From DATBHM01 sp963772375 (GTDB lineage: Bacteria; Actinomycetota; UBA4738; JACQTL01), in contig CAVYXG010000007.1 in assembly GCA_963772375.1 (NCBI GenBank), positions 1 through 64,000 of the forward strand: a stretch of DNA of 64,000 bases, written 5' to 3'. Positions 1 to 8,700 of the stretch are shown here, in pieces (within the stretch, counting starts at the first letter, position 1; every line of letters begins with the position of its first letter). Under the pieces are notes generated by a model, which was given only the letters and a program-made list of their open reading frames with translations, made no database searches and was not told the DNA's origin. The position numbers were made by a program, and so were the translations under genes.

Positions 1-14
1 AACGACTCTTCCAT

Positions 15-28
15 TGATCAGGAACATG
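15..28 (+). repeat. Left inverted repeat of the insertion element
   Basis: TGATCAGGAACATG pairs with the right-end copy at 2993-3006 (12 of 14 positions). A related direct copy lacking four internal bases follows at 49-64, 34 bases downstream. This resembles the serial transposase-binding sites at the ends of Tn7- and Tn552-type elements. Confidence 0.6.
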
Positions 29-196
29 GGTTGAGACGACACCCACGGTGATCACATGGGATGACTCCTTGAGGTTGGCGGCCCGCTCGGCTTGCCCGAT
101 CCTGAAGCGTCAGTAGGAAGCGACAGGGGCCCTCCCGCCTTCTTCGGCAAGAACCCGGAAGGGCCCCCCGACGCAAGTGCGGAGGTACCCGCACCG

Positions 197-781
197 GTGT
201 TGATGGTAGAGCCCCACATCCGCGGCGTCGACGCCCGGCTGCGCGGCGGCGAGCTCGAGTGCCCATCCTGCTCCGGCGAGCTCCGGCCGTGGGGGTTCGC
301 CCGAGCGCGCACGCTCCGGCGCCTGGCCGGCACCACGACGGTGCGCCCCCGGCGGTCGCGGTGCCGGGCCTGCTCGAGGACCCACGTCCTGCTCCCGGTG
401 AGCACGCTCCTTCGACGGATGGACGTGGCCCAAGCGATCGGCCGGGCCCTCGTCCTGGGGGCCCGGGGGTGGGGCCACCGCCGGATCGCCGCCCGCTACG
501 GCCGACCCCCTACCACCGTGCGGGAGTGGCTCCGCCGCTTCGCCCGCCGGGCCGAGGCGATCCGGGCCCACTTCACCGCCCTGGCCTACCGGTTGGACCC
601 CTCCCTCGGTGACATCGCGCCGCGAGCGTCGCCCACGGCCGACGCGGTGGAGGCCATCGCGGTGGCCCACCGGGCGGCGGTGACGAGGCTCGGTCCCTCC
701 CCGGTGTGGGCGTTCTGCTCGGGGGCCACGGCCGGACTGCTGCTCGCCAACACCACCTCGCCCTTCCCGGCGCCGTGGTGA
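197..781 (+). CDS. Zinc-ribbon/helix-turn-helix protein of the insertion element (DUF6431-like)
   Basis: A 194-residue protein with an N-terminal zinc ribbon (CPSC followed about 40 residues later by CRAC) and a helix-turn-helix around the segment GARGWGHRRIAARYGRPPTTV, followed by a basic helix. This layout is known from small DNA-binding proteins encoded upstream of transposases. It probably binds the element ends or assists the transposase; this is inferred from position. The GTG at 197 was chosen because GGAGGT lies 10 bases upstream (181-186); an in-frame ATG at 203 is the alternative. The C-terminal 60 residues are low in recognisable motifs. Confidence 0.65.
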   Translation: MLMVEPHIRGVDARLRGGELECPSCSGELRPWGFARARTLRRLAGTTTVRPRRSRCRACSRTHVLLPVSTLLRRMDVAQAIGRALVLGARGWGHRRIAARYGRPPTTVREWLRRFARRAEAIRAHFTALAYRLDPSLGDIAPRASPTADAVEAIAVAHRAAVTRLGPSPVWAFCSGATAGLLLANTTSPFPAPW

Positions 782-841
782 GCCGGAACGATGGCCACCG
801 CTTCCCCAAAGGACTGCCCGACGCGGCCAACGGGAGGGCTC

Positions 842-2161
842 ATGGACGATCGACGACGAGACGTGGCGCTGTTTCGGTACTCCCTCATCCGGGAGGCGGC
901 CGACCCTGCGCTCGCTCCCCGGCAGCGGGGGCAGATGCTCAACTTCCTGGCATCGCGCGACCACATCGGCCCGGATGGGGAGCGTGTCCGGGTGTCGGCC
1001 CCCACACTCCGCCGGTGGGTCCGGGTCTGGAGGGATGGAGGGTTCGAGGCCCTGTACCCGGCGCCCCGGTCATCCCAGCCCCGGACGCCCGCCGAGGTGC
1101 TGCAGATCGCGGAGGCCCTGAAGCGGGAGGTTCCCGCCCGAACCGCCGCCCAGGTCCGGGAGATCATGGTGCGCTCCGGCCACCCGGCCCCCAGCGAACG
1201 AACCCTGCAACGGCACTTCGTCCGGCGGGATCTTCGCCCGAAGGCCGGTGCTCCCCGCATCTACGGGCGCTTCGAGGCCTCGGCCCCTAACGAGCTGTGG
1301 ACCGGCGACGCGCTGCACGGCCCCGTCGCGGCCGGTCGCAAGACCTACCTGTTCGCCTTCATCGACGACCACTCCCGGGCGCTGGTGGGCTACCGGTGGG
1401 GCGAGGCGGAGGACACCCTGCGGCTGGAGGCGGCGCTGCGCACGGCGCTCGCGGCCCGGGGCGTACCGAAGGCCTGCTACGTCGACAATGGATCGGCGTT
1501 CTCCTCCGGGTGGCTCCTACGGGCCTGCGCGGTCCTCGGCATCCGCCTGGTGCACTCCGCTCCGGGGGAGCCGGCCGGGCGGGGCAAGATCGAGCGGGTG
1601 TTCCGCACCGTGCGCGGGCAGTTCCTGGTGGAGGTGACCCACCGCGGCGTGGGCTCGCTGGAGGAGCTGAACCGGCTGTTCGCCGCGTGGGTGGAGCAGG
1701 TCTACCACCTGAGGATCCACGCCGAGACGAACGAGCCGCCCCTCGAGCGGTTCCTGCGTCCCGGCCCTCCTCGCCTGCCCACCCCAGCCGAGCTCCGAGA
1801 GGCCTTCTTGTGGTCGGAGCACCGCCGGGTCGCGAAGACGGCGACGTTCTCCCTGTACGGCAACCGCTATGAGTGCGACCCGGCGCTCGCCGGGCGGACG
1901 GTGGAGCTCGTGTTCGACCCGTTCGATCTCACCGACATCGAGGTCCGCTACCAGGGCCGGTCCATGGGCAAGGCCATGGCGCACGTCGTGGGGCGCCACG
2001 TCCATCCCCGGGCCCGTTTGCAGGACCCCCCGGCCCCGCCGCGCACCGGCATCGACTACCTGGGCCTCGTCGAGGCCGAGCACGACGAGGCGACCCGCCG
2101 ACGCATCACCTACGCCTCGCTCGAGGAAACCGCGACCGAGGAAGGAGACCACACGCCATGA
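842..2161 (+). CDS. DDE transposase with Mu-type C-terminal domain
   Basis: A 439-residue transposase. An N-terminal helix-turn-helix region (about residues 10-130, with PTLRRWVRVWRDGG) precedes an RNase H-like catalytic core. The triad is visible as D156 (WTGDALHG), D215 (YVDNGSAF) and E251 (GRGKIERVF), giving the D,D35E spacing of the retroviral-integrase group. The C-terminal part (about 330-400) contains a beta-rich segment ending in VELVFDPFDLTDIEVRY, typical of the Mu transposase C-terminal domain that contacts the ATPase partner. The ATG at 842 has GGGAGGG just upstream; an ATG at 791 has no clear ribosome site. The stop overlaps the ATPase start by ATGA. All catalytic residues are intact. 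Confidence 0.85.
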   Translation: MDDRRRDVALFRYSLIREAADPALAPRQRGQMLNFLASRDHIGPDGERVRVSAPTLRRWVRVWRDGGFEALYPAPRSSQPRTPAEVLQIAEALKREVPARTAAQVREIMVRSGHPAPSERTLQRHFVRRDLRPKAGAPRIYGRFEASAPNELWTGDALHGPVAAGRKTYLFAFIDDHSRALVGYRWGEAEDTLRLEAALRTALAARGVPKACYVDNGSAFSSGWLLRACAVLGIRLVHSAPGEPAGRGKIERVFRTVRGQFLVEVTHRGVGSLEELNRLFAAWVEQVYHLRIHAETNEPPLERFLRPGPPRLPTPAELREAFLWSEHRRVAKTATFSLYGNRYECDPALAGRTVELVFDPFDLTDIEVRYQGRSMGKAMAHVVGRHVHPRARLQDPPAPPRTGIDYLGLVEAEHDEATRRRITYASLEETATEEGDHTP

Positions 2162-2973
2162 CCATCGAGCGCCTCCAGGCCCACTACGGGTTCACCCGCA
2201 TGCCGTTCGGCAAGGACATCGCGCCGCAGGCCCTGTTCGCATCCACGGCCCACGCCGAGGCGGTCGCCCGCATCCGGTGGCTGGTCGGGGAGTCCACCAT
2301 CGGGGTCGTCACTGGGGAGGTCGGGGCGGGCAAGACCGTGGCCGCCCGGGCCGCCCTCGACGCCCTCGACGCCTCGCGGCACACGGTCATCTACCTGTCG
2401 AACCCCGCGGTGGGGACCCGCGGCATCTACACCGAGATCGTCTCCGCCCTCGGTGGGACGCCGCGGTTCTACAACGCCTTCCTCATCCCGCAGACCCAGG
2501 ACCTCCTGGCCACCGAGCACGCCGAGCGGCACAAGCGGGTGGTGGTGGCAGTGGACGAGGCCCACCTGCTGTCGGCCGAGCAGCTCGAGGAGCTCAGGAT
2601 GCTGACCAACGCCGACATGGACTCCCGGTCACCCCTGGCCCTCGTCCTGCTGGGGCAGCCCACACTGCGCCGGCGACTGCGGCTGGGGGCCTTCGCCGCG
2701 CTGGACCAGCGGGTCGCCCTGCGCTACCACCTGGACGGCATGGACCTCTCCGAGACCGCCGGGTACCTAGCCCATCACCTCAAGCTGGCGGGCAGATCCG
2801 ATCCGCTGTTCTCCGATGACGCCGTGGCTCTCGTCCACCAGACCGCTCGCGGCATCCCCCGCGCGGTGAACAACCTCGCCGTGCAGGCCCTGGTCGCCGC
2901 CTTCGCCGAGTCCAAAGGCATCGTCGATCAGTCCTCGGCCCAGGCCGCGGTCACGGAGGTGACATCAGAGTGA
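2158..2973 (+). CDS. ExeA/TniB-like AAA ATPase, transposition helper
   Basis: A 271-residue P-loop ATPase of the ExeA group. The Walker A is GEVGAGKT near residue 53 and the Walker B is VVVAVDEAH near residue 120, with a sensor-type segment LVLLGQPTL downstream. The N-terminal start (MTIERLQAHYGFTRMPF) is the usual opening of this family. The gene overlaps the transposase stop by four bases (ATGA), so it is translationally coupled to it. By analogy with TniB, MuB and IstB it would control target DNA choice and activate the transposase. The protein appears full length. Confidence 0.85.
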   Translation: MTIERLQAHYGFTRMPFGKDIAPQALFASTAHAEAVARIRWLVGESTIGVVTGEVGAGKTVAARAALDALDASRHTVIYLSNPAVGTRGIYTEIVSALGGTPRFYNAFLIPQTQDLLATEHAERHKRVVVAVDEAHLLSAEQLEELRMLTNADMDSRSPLALVLLGQPTLRRRLRLGAFAALDQRVALRYHLDGMDLSETAGYLAHHLKLAGRSDPLFSDDAVALVHQTARGIPRAVNNLAVQALVAAFAESKGIVDQSSAQAAVTEVTSE

Positions 2974-3068
2974 AGCCAACCGCCGACGCGGGCAGGTTCA
3001 TGATCACTAGGGCTGTCGCCAACGCGATCATCGAGCGTGTCGCGCAACATCAGGAGCGGGCATCGTGA
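2970..3068 (+). CDS. Possible 32-residue coupling peptide across the element's right end
   Basis: A GTG start overlaps the ATPase stop by four bases, and the frame ends in TGA overlapping the GTG start of the next gene at 3065. It encodes 32 residues ending in AIIERVAQHQERAS. The frame runs straight through the right inverted repeat at 2993-3006. It may be a remnant of the interrupted host gene or a translational bridge; it could equally be chance. I do not recognise the peptide. Confidence 0.25.
   Translation: MKPTADAGRFMITRAVANAIIERVAQHQERAS
2993..3006 (-). repeat. Right inverted repeat of the insertion element
   Basis: Read on the minus strand this is TGATCATGAACCTG, matching the left-end copy at 12 of 14 positions. 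It starts 20 bases after the ATPase stop codon and lies inside a 32-codon frame that leads into the next gene. Confidence 0.6.
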
Positions 3069-3490
3069 CCACCGAGCCCAGCCCCACCGCCGAGATGGAC
3101 GACCGCTTCACCGCGGACGACATGCCGCCGGGCATGACGAGCTTCACCCTGGTGCTGCTTCGCCGCCCGGAGACCGCACCCGACCTGCCCGAGGAGGAGC
3201 TCGCCCGTCTCCAGGCGGGGCACCTCGCGCACCTCGATCGCAATCGGGCGGATGGCTCGATCGCGGCGGCCGGCCCCTTCTCCGATCAGGGCGACCCGCG
3301 GCTTCGCGGCATCGAACTGTGGACGCTTCCGGTCGACGAGGTCCGCAAGCGCTGTGAAGAGGACCCCTCCGTCCAGGCCGGCCGCCTCGAGAAACAGGTC
3401 ATGCGCTGGTGGTTCCGCGAAGCGGACCTTCCGATCACGAGGGCGACCGCCGAACCCGGGGCGAACGGAACGGTTCGACCCAACGGATAG
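3065..3490 (+). CDS. YciI-like domain protein
   Basis: A 141-residue soluble protein. The central part (about residues 25-110) has the YCII-related pattern: a beta strand (SFTLVLLRRPE), a helix with EEELARLQAGHLAHLDR, then GSIAAAGPFSDQGDPRLRG and a second strand ELWTLPVDEV. YciI-like proteins are small dimeric ferredoxin-fold proteins, usually of unknown activity. The GTG at 3065 lies about 60 bases beyond the insertion element's right repeat. The element may therefore have replaced the native promoter or trimmed the 5' end, though the domain itself looks complete. Confidence 0.6.
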   Translation: MTTEPSPTAEMDDRFTADDMPPGMTSFTLVLLRRPETAPDLPEEELARLQAGHLAHLDRNRADGSIAAAGPFSDQGDPRLRGIELWTLPVDEVRKRCEEDPSVQAGRLEKQVMRWWFREADLPITRATAEPGANGTVRPNG

Positions 3491-3499
3491 TCTGCCGGC

Positions 3500-4201
3500 G
3501 TGTGCTTCGCACCGCAGGCCGACCTGGTGGGTGGGCTCGTTGTCGGTGCCATCGGGGTCGACGCCGTGCGACACGTCGACCACCGTCCCGGGCACGTGGC
3601 GCTGGCGTCGGTTCCGCTGGTCCTCGGAGCGCATCAGGTGGTCGAGGCGTTCGTGTGGTGGGGACTGCAGGGCAAGGTTCCCCAAGGAGTCGGGCGCGCC
3701 GCCCTCTGGATCTATCTGCTGATCGCGCTCGTGATCCTGCCCGTGTATCTGCCACTCGCCGTCTTCATGCTGGAACGGACGCGGTCTGCGAGATCGAGGA
3801 TCGCCCCGTTCGTCGGCCTGGGAGCGGCGGTCGCGGTGACGTACCTGATCGGCATGGTGCGGGGGCCGATCGCCGCCACCCTCGCCCCCTACCACGTCGA
3901 ATACTTCTTCGGCCGAAGCGGGGCGTCCGGGGCCCTGATCGCCACGCTCTACGTCATCGCCGTGTGTGGGTCCCTGCTGCTGTCCGGCCACCGGATCCTG
4001 ATCATGTTCGGGGTGGCCAATCTGGTCGTGCTCCCGCTCATCCTGCTGCTCACGGTCGACGGGTTCGCGTCCCTGTGGTGCGCCTACGCCGCGCTCGCGA
4101 GCGGCGTCATCGCCCTGTACATGCGACTGGGGAGGCGCTCGTTCCCCACCGGAGAACCCGGAACCTCATCCCTCGCGACGTCTCCCTCCCCGCTCGACTA
4201 G
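3500..4201 (+). CDS. DUF6629-like integral membrane protein
   Basis: A 233-residue membrane protein beginning MCFAPQADLVGGLVVGAIG, the characteristic opening of the DUF6629 family (MCFSA...). About six to seven hydrophobic segments are visible, including LWIYLLIALVILPVYLPLAVF, GLGAAVAVTYLIGMV and LIATLYVIAVCGSLLL. The start is a GTG ten bases after the preceding stop, so it is probably cotranscribed with the YciI-like gene. The last 25 residues are polar and rich in Ser and Pro. The family's function is not established. Confidence 0.65.
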   Translation: MCFAPQADLVGGLVVGAIGVDAVRHVDHRPGHVALASVPLVLGAHQVVEAFVWWGLQGKVPQGVGRAALWIYLLIALVILPVYLPLAVFMLERTRSARSRIAPFVGLGAAVAVTYLIGMVRGPIAATLAPYHVEYFFGRSGASGALIATLYVIAVCGSLLLSGHRILIMFGVANLVVLPLILLLTVDGFASLWCAYAALASGVIALYMRLGRRSFPTGEPGTSSLATSPSPLD

Positions 4202-4287
4202 CAGGAAAGGGCCCGTCGCCTCAGGTCGTCTCGCGCACCGGTCCTAGCGGGTCCTGCCCAGAAGGGCTGGATAGGGTAGGAGGACGC

Positions 4288-4767
4288 GTGCCCGATGCCG
4301 CAGGATTCGAGGCTTTCTATCGGGAGAACTTCGCCCGCATCGTCCGTGCGTGCGTGCTCATGACGCTCGACTCCGCGCTCGCCGAGGACATCGCAGCGGT
4401 GTCCTTCGCCCGTCTGTGGTCCCGCTGGGCAGCCATCCACGGGGACGACCACGCCGGCGGATACGTGTTCAAGACCGCCATGCGGCTGAGTGCGAGGGAA
4501 CTTCGGCGTGGTCCCCGGCGCGGCATCGACGCGCCCGTGGCCAGGGACGGGATCCAGCTTGCCCTCGACCGGCAGGAGGTGATTCGCGCGCTTCGCCAGC
4601 TCCCTCTTCGGCAGCGCCAAGCCGTCGTCTTGCGTGACTGGGGCGGGTTCGAAACAAGGGACGTGGCGAAGCTCCTGGGCACCCGGGAGAGCACGGTCCG
4701 GGTGCACCTGGCCCTTGGGCGAGCGACGCTCCGCCGGGCGCTCGCAGTCGGGGAGCGTGAACCGTGA
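4288..4767 (+). CDS. ECF-type RNA polymerase sigma factor
   Basis: A 159-residue sigma-70 family protein. Region 2 lies in residues 5-70 (FEAFYRENFARIV, then ALAEDIAAVSFARLWSRW). Region 4 lies in residues 95-155 (ALRQLPLRQRQAVVLRDWGG and the helix-turn-helix RDVAKLLGTRESTVRVHL). The size is typical of ECF sigma factors, close to the SigE-like or SigK groups. The GTG at 4288 is preceded by AGGAGG at 4278-4283. The stop overlaps the start of the next gene by four bases (GTGA), an arrangement usual for a sigma factor and its membrane partner. Confidence 0.85.
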   Translation: MPDAAGFEAFYRENFARIVRACVLMTLDSALAEDIAAVSFARLWSRWAAIHGDDHAGGYVFKTAMRLSARELRRGPRRGIDAPVARDGIQLALDRQEVIRALRQLPLRQRQAVVLRDWGGFETRDVAKLLGTRESTVRVHLALGRATLRRALAVGEREP

Positions 4768-5477
4768 GGACGGATGAGCGCGACCGGCGGCTGGCGGACC
4801 TCCTCGATCGCGTGGTCGCGCCGATCGACCCGGAACCCGAGGCGCGGCTCCGCCAGATTCGTCATCGAGGCACCCGCCGCCGAGCCGTGGAGATGATCGC
4901 GGTCGTCGCCGCGGTCACCGTCTTCGTCGGCGCCGTGGCCGTCGCCGCGACGAGTATCCGAGACCATCAAGACACGTCGGAACGGGGACACCAGAGCTGG
5001 ACGCAGCTTGGGGGACCTGGCGCCGGCTGGAGCATCAGATACCCGGCCTCGTGGCACGCTGACCGGCTCGACGAACAGCAGTGCTCCCCCGCCCACCTGC
5101 GACTGGGGGCGCTGATCTCCAGCGTCCCCTTCCGGTGGCACCATCCCGACGGGGCGACCGAAGGCCAGTGCTTCGGGAGTCGCTGGGTGTTCGCCGGCTT
5201 CCCGAGAGACGGCATCGCCATCCAGATCGAACCCGTCGGTGGCAGGATCGGCATCGAGCAGCCGCAGCCGGACACTCGGTTTCCGATCCGAAAGACCGAC
5301 TTGCAAGTGACCAACGATATCCGCGGAGGCCCGGCCTATTCCTACCTCACCATTTGGCATGGGGGCGAAGAGCTGGTGGATGTCGGCATGTACGTCGGAG
5401 CCGGCGCCAGTCGAGCCGACCAGGCATCCGCTGAACGAACACTCGAATCTTTGCGTCTCCGTCTTCCGCGTAGATAG
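4764..5477 (+). CDS. Single-pass membrane protein coupled to the ECF sigma factor
   Basis: A 237-residue protein with a basic cytoplasmic N-terminus (about 40 residues), one membrane segment (AVEMIAVVAAVTVFVGAVAVAA, about 41-62) and an extracytoplasmic domain of about 170 residues containing three cysteines. Translation is coupled to the sigma gene by a four-base overlap. The position suggests an anti-sigma or sensor role, but no zinc-binding anti-sigma motif (HxxxCxxC) is visible in the short N-terminus. The outer domain begins with WSIRYPASWHAD, as in lipoprotein-like domains with a 'YP.sW' strand. The function is therefore a guess from context. Confidence 0.6.
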   Translation: MRTDERDRRLADLLDRVVAPIDPEPEARLRQIRHRGTRRRAVEMIAVVAAVTVFVGAVAVAATSIRDHQDTSERGHQSWTQLGGPGAGWSIRYPASWHADRLDEQQCSPAHLRLGALISSVPFRWHHPDGATEGQCFGSRWVFAGFPRDGIAIQIEPVGGRIGIEQPQPDTRFPIRKTDLQVTNDIRGGPAYSYLTIWHGGEELVDVGMYVGAGASRADQASAERTLESLRLRLPRR

Positions 5478-5749
5478 TCGCCGCCGAACCTGACGGGGCA
5501 GCGCATCCGCCGACGTCGCCCGGGAGCAGAATGGCGACAAGAAGGATCGCGGCCCCAAACGCTCGCCCCTTCCTGACGCTCAGAGCGTCGAGGATCTCAC
5601 CGCGATGCCGACCTCGGCGAGGGAGCGCTGAGGTCGAGACAGTCACCCTCCCGGACTGCGTCTGGCCGAGGTGCCCAACCGGGCGCTGGTGGCCGGGGAA
5701 GTGATTTGGTGTCCGGAAGCCTTCGTGGGGGCATGCCGCTGGCGGGTCG
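5478..5749. other. Non-coding gap between convergent genes
   Basis: About 270 bases between the sigma-linked membrane protein and the stop codon of the large regulator on the other strand. I see no convincing gene or strong hairpin. A minus-strand frame here has a lipoprotein-like stretch but runs antisense into the neighbouring gene and was not accepted. Confidence 0.5.
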
Positions 5750-8700
5750 TTACAGGACCCGTGTCAGCGGGCGTGAACCGAATACCGCCGAGGTGACGGC
5801 CTGGAAGTCGATCGGGTCGCACGCTGCTGGCACGTTCGACGCGATGTTCGTCAAGGTGAGATCGGTGGCGGTCGCCGACCAGGTAGCGGACCAGGTGCCT
5901 CCGAAGGAGCACGTGTCGTCGAGGATCTCGAGCGTGATCCGTCTTCCGGAGACCGTGTACGTCCCGACCTGGTCGTCCGTACCGCCGTCGGCGCGGCCCA
6001 GGTGTAGGCGCCAGGCCCCACGTACCAGCGACAGGGTGTACGCGCCGAGGCTGTTCGGGATCTCCGACCGGTTGATCCCGGCGCGCTGCAGGTCGGACCG
6101 CGCGATCGTGACGCGGAAGGCCCCCTCCGGCCCGTACAGCGGGGGCACTTCCTCCTCCGAGGGTGTCGGAGCGGGGGCCGGACCAGCAGGGCACGTGGCG
6201 ACGTGGAGGTATTGCCTGCACTCCGCTTCGGTGAACCCGCGGGTCAGGCGGGATTCCGCGATCCGCACCAGCTGATCGACCGGCAGCACGTACACCCGCA
6301 GCGTCCCGTCCTGACTCGTGGTGGCCAGCCTGGTCCCGTCGGGACTGAACGCGACGCCTGTCAGCGAGTCGGTGCGGCCGGTGAGCGTGAGCAGCTCATC
6401 ACCGGTCGCCGCGTCCCAGATCCGCGCGGTCCCGTCGTCGCCCCCCGTCGCCACCTGCTTCCCATCGGGACTGAACGCGACGGCGCCGATGGCCCCGGCT
6501 CCCGACAGCCTGGCGACCCGCCGCCCGGACGGGATCGCCCAAACGCTGGCGCCGTCGGCGCCGGACGTGACGAGGCGCGACCCCTTCGGGCTGAAGGCCA
6601 TGCTTCGTGCCTGGCCCGTGGAGACCCGCCCTTGGACCAGCGCCGTGCCGGTCGCGACGTCCCACACATCAAGCGTCGCCCGACCGGTGAGGCCCGCGAG
6701 CAGGGAACCGTCAGGGCTGAAGGCTTCCTGGATGAAGGTGTCGTCCGGGCCCGCCGGTCCAAAGCTTCGGACCCGCCGCCCGTCGGACGTCCACACCACG
6801 ATCGATTGCCTTTGCCCGCTCGACTCGGCGATCAACGAGCCGTCTCGAGCGTACCCCAGGCCGAAGGCTCCTTTGGTCGGGACGTCGTTGAGGCTGCTGA
6901 CCGGGGAGCCGGGGCGCGCGATCTCCACGCGGTCGCCGACAAGCAAGATGGACCCGTCGGCCGCGAGCTCGACGTCGTACACGTCCCGGTAGCCTCCGAT
7001 TCGCCGGCCGGTCGCGGCGTCCCACCGCCACGCACCCTGCCCTGGGCCGAAGCCGGTCGTGAGCAGGCTCCTGCCGTCCGGGGCGTAGGCGACGCCGAAC
7101 ATCGGGCCCGGCTCGGCGTCACCGAACCACTCCGCGGTCGCCGCGGGTGACACGTCCCAGACCCTGGCCGTGCCGTCGCCGCCGCCCGTGACCAGCCGCG
7201 TACCGTCGGGGCTGAAGGCGACGTTCGCAACGAGACCCGAGTGGCCGGCGAGCTCCAGGATCTGCTGCCCGGTCGCGGCGTCCCAGATCCGCGCGGTGCC
7301 GTCGTTCGCACCGGTGGCGATCCGGGTGCCGTCCGGGCTCCAGTCGAGCCCGATGACGCTGCCCGTGTGGCCCTGGAGGCGCTCCACCATGGTCCAGGTG
7401 CGGGTGCTCCACACGGTGACTCCGTTGCCGTTCGTGCTGGCCAGCTCACGGCCGTCTGGTGAGAACGCGACGTTGCAGCTGCCACCGGGCTCAGGCTCGG
7501 GCAGGGAGTGGATCGGCGCTCCCGTCCGGGCGTCCCAGATCGGCACGCCGTTCGCTGCAGGGGCCGCGATGAGGCTTCCGTCCGGGCTGAAGACCGGCGA
7601 CTGGCACAGATTGCTCTCCGCACTGAACTCCCCCGACCGATGGCCGGTCGATGCGTCCACCACCTCGACCGAGCCGTCGCTCGAACCGAGGACGATCCGC
7701 CGTCCGTCGGGGCTGAACGTCCCCGCCCCGTTCTGGACGTGAGGAATGGAGAGCAGCCGCGCTCCGGTCCGGGTGTCCCAGACGATCGCGCGGTCGTCGT
7801 CCCCCGTCGTGACCACGCGCGACGAGTCCGGGCTGAACGCCACGTAGCCGATATCGCCCGTGTGGCCCTTCAGGGTCAGGAGCTTGGCTCCCGTACGGGC
7901 GTCCCAGAGGAGCACGTCGTCCTCGTCGTTCCCGCCCACCGAACCCCCGGTGGCGATGAGGCGGCCGTCGGGACTCCACGCGACGTTCGCGGTCGAGGGG
8001 TCACGGATTGTCAGGATCTGGCGGTCGGCGGCGATCGCTGCGTGGAGGGCGTCGACGGCCTCGGGGACCACTGTCCCGTCCTGCCGGGTGGTCGCTACGG
8101 CCTGCAGCGCGAGCAGGATGCTTCGCTCCGGGTCCACGTCCAGGTTCGCCTCGGCGGCAGAGGCGAGCTCTCGGGCGGTGGCCACCCGTGCGACCCGCTG
8201 CGCCTTGCTCCGCTGCCCGACCGCGATGATGGACAGGACGCTCGCGATCAGGGCCGCGATCGTGAGGATCGCGATCAAGGCCCGGAGGCGGATAACCGAA
8301 CGGCGCTCCAGGGCCGCCTCCCGCGTCTTGCGAACCGCATCATCGGCTCGCTCCACCTCACGCTGTGCGAGGCCGGACTCCAGGTACCTGCGCTCGCGGT
8401 CGGAGAGGGCGACGTCGGTCGCTGCACCCCAGGCCTCGAACTGCCCGAGTCGACTGCCGCGCAGCAGGAAGCTGGGGTCCTCGCCCGACTTCGTCCACTC
8501 CGCAGCGGCCGAGTCCAGCCGCCGGTGCATGCGGAGGTCCTCGCGGGCCCCTTCGACCCATGCGCGGAGGCGACCCCACTGCTGGAGCAGGGCCTCGTGG
8601 GCGACCTCGACGGTCGGACCACGGGTCACCGGGTCGCGATCGAACGAAAGGAGCCGATGCTCGCCGTAGGCGCCGATCACCCCTGTCATGGCGTCGCGGT

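Larger units (their letters stand above)
1..3010 (+). mobile_element. Insertion element: HTH protein, D,D35E transposase and ExeA/TniB-like ATPase
   Basis: Three same-strand genes, a zinc-ribbon/HTH protein, a retroviral-integrase-type transposase with a Mu-type C-terminus, and an AAA ATPase, form the whole cargo. An imperfect inverted repeat flanks them: TGATCAGGAACATG at 15-28 matches 12 of 14 bases with the reverse complement of 2993-3006. The left end carries a second, partial direct copy (TGATCA..CATGGGATGA, 49-64). The true outer ends may lie a little further out: CGAC occurs 12 bases outside the core on both sides, and on the left this is at the window edge. The transposase/ATPase pairing recalls the TniA/TniB and Tn552 type rather than classic IS21. 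No target-site duplication could be read because the left flank is missing. Confidence 0.75.

Noticed and set aside
5347..5646. Minus-strand frame with a lipoprotein-like stretch (LLVAILLPGDVGGC)
   Set aside because: It runs antisense into the supported gene at 4764-5477, has no ribosome site and no domain after the cysteine.
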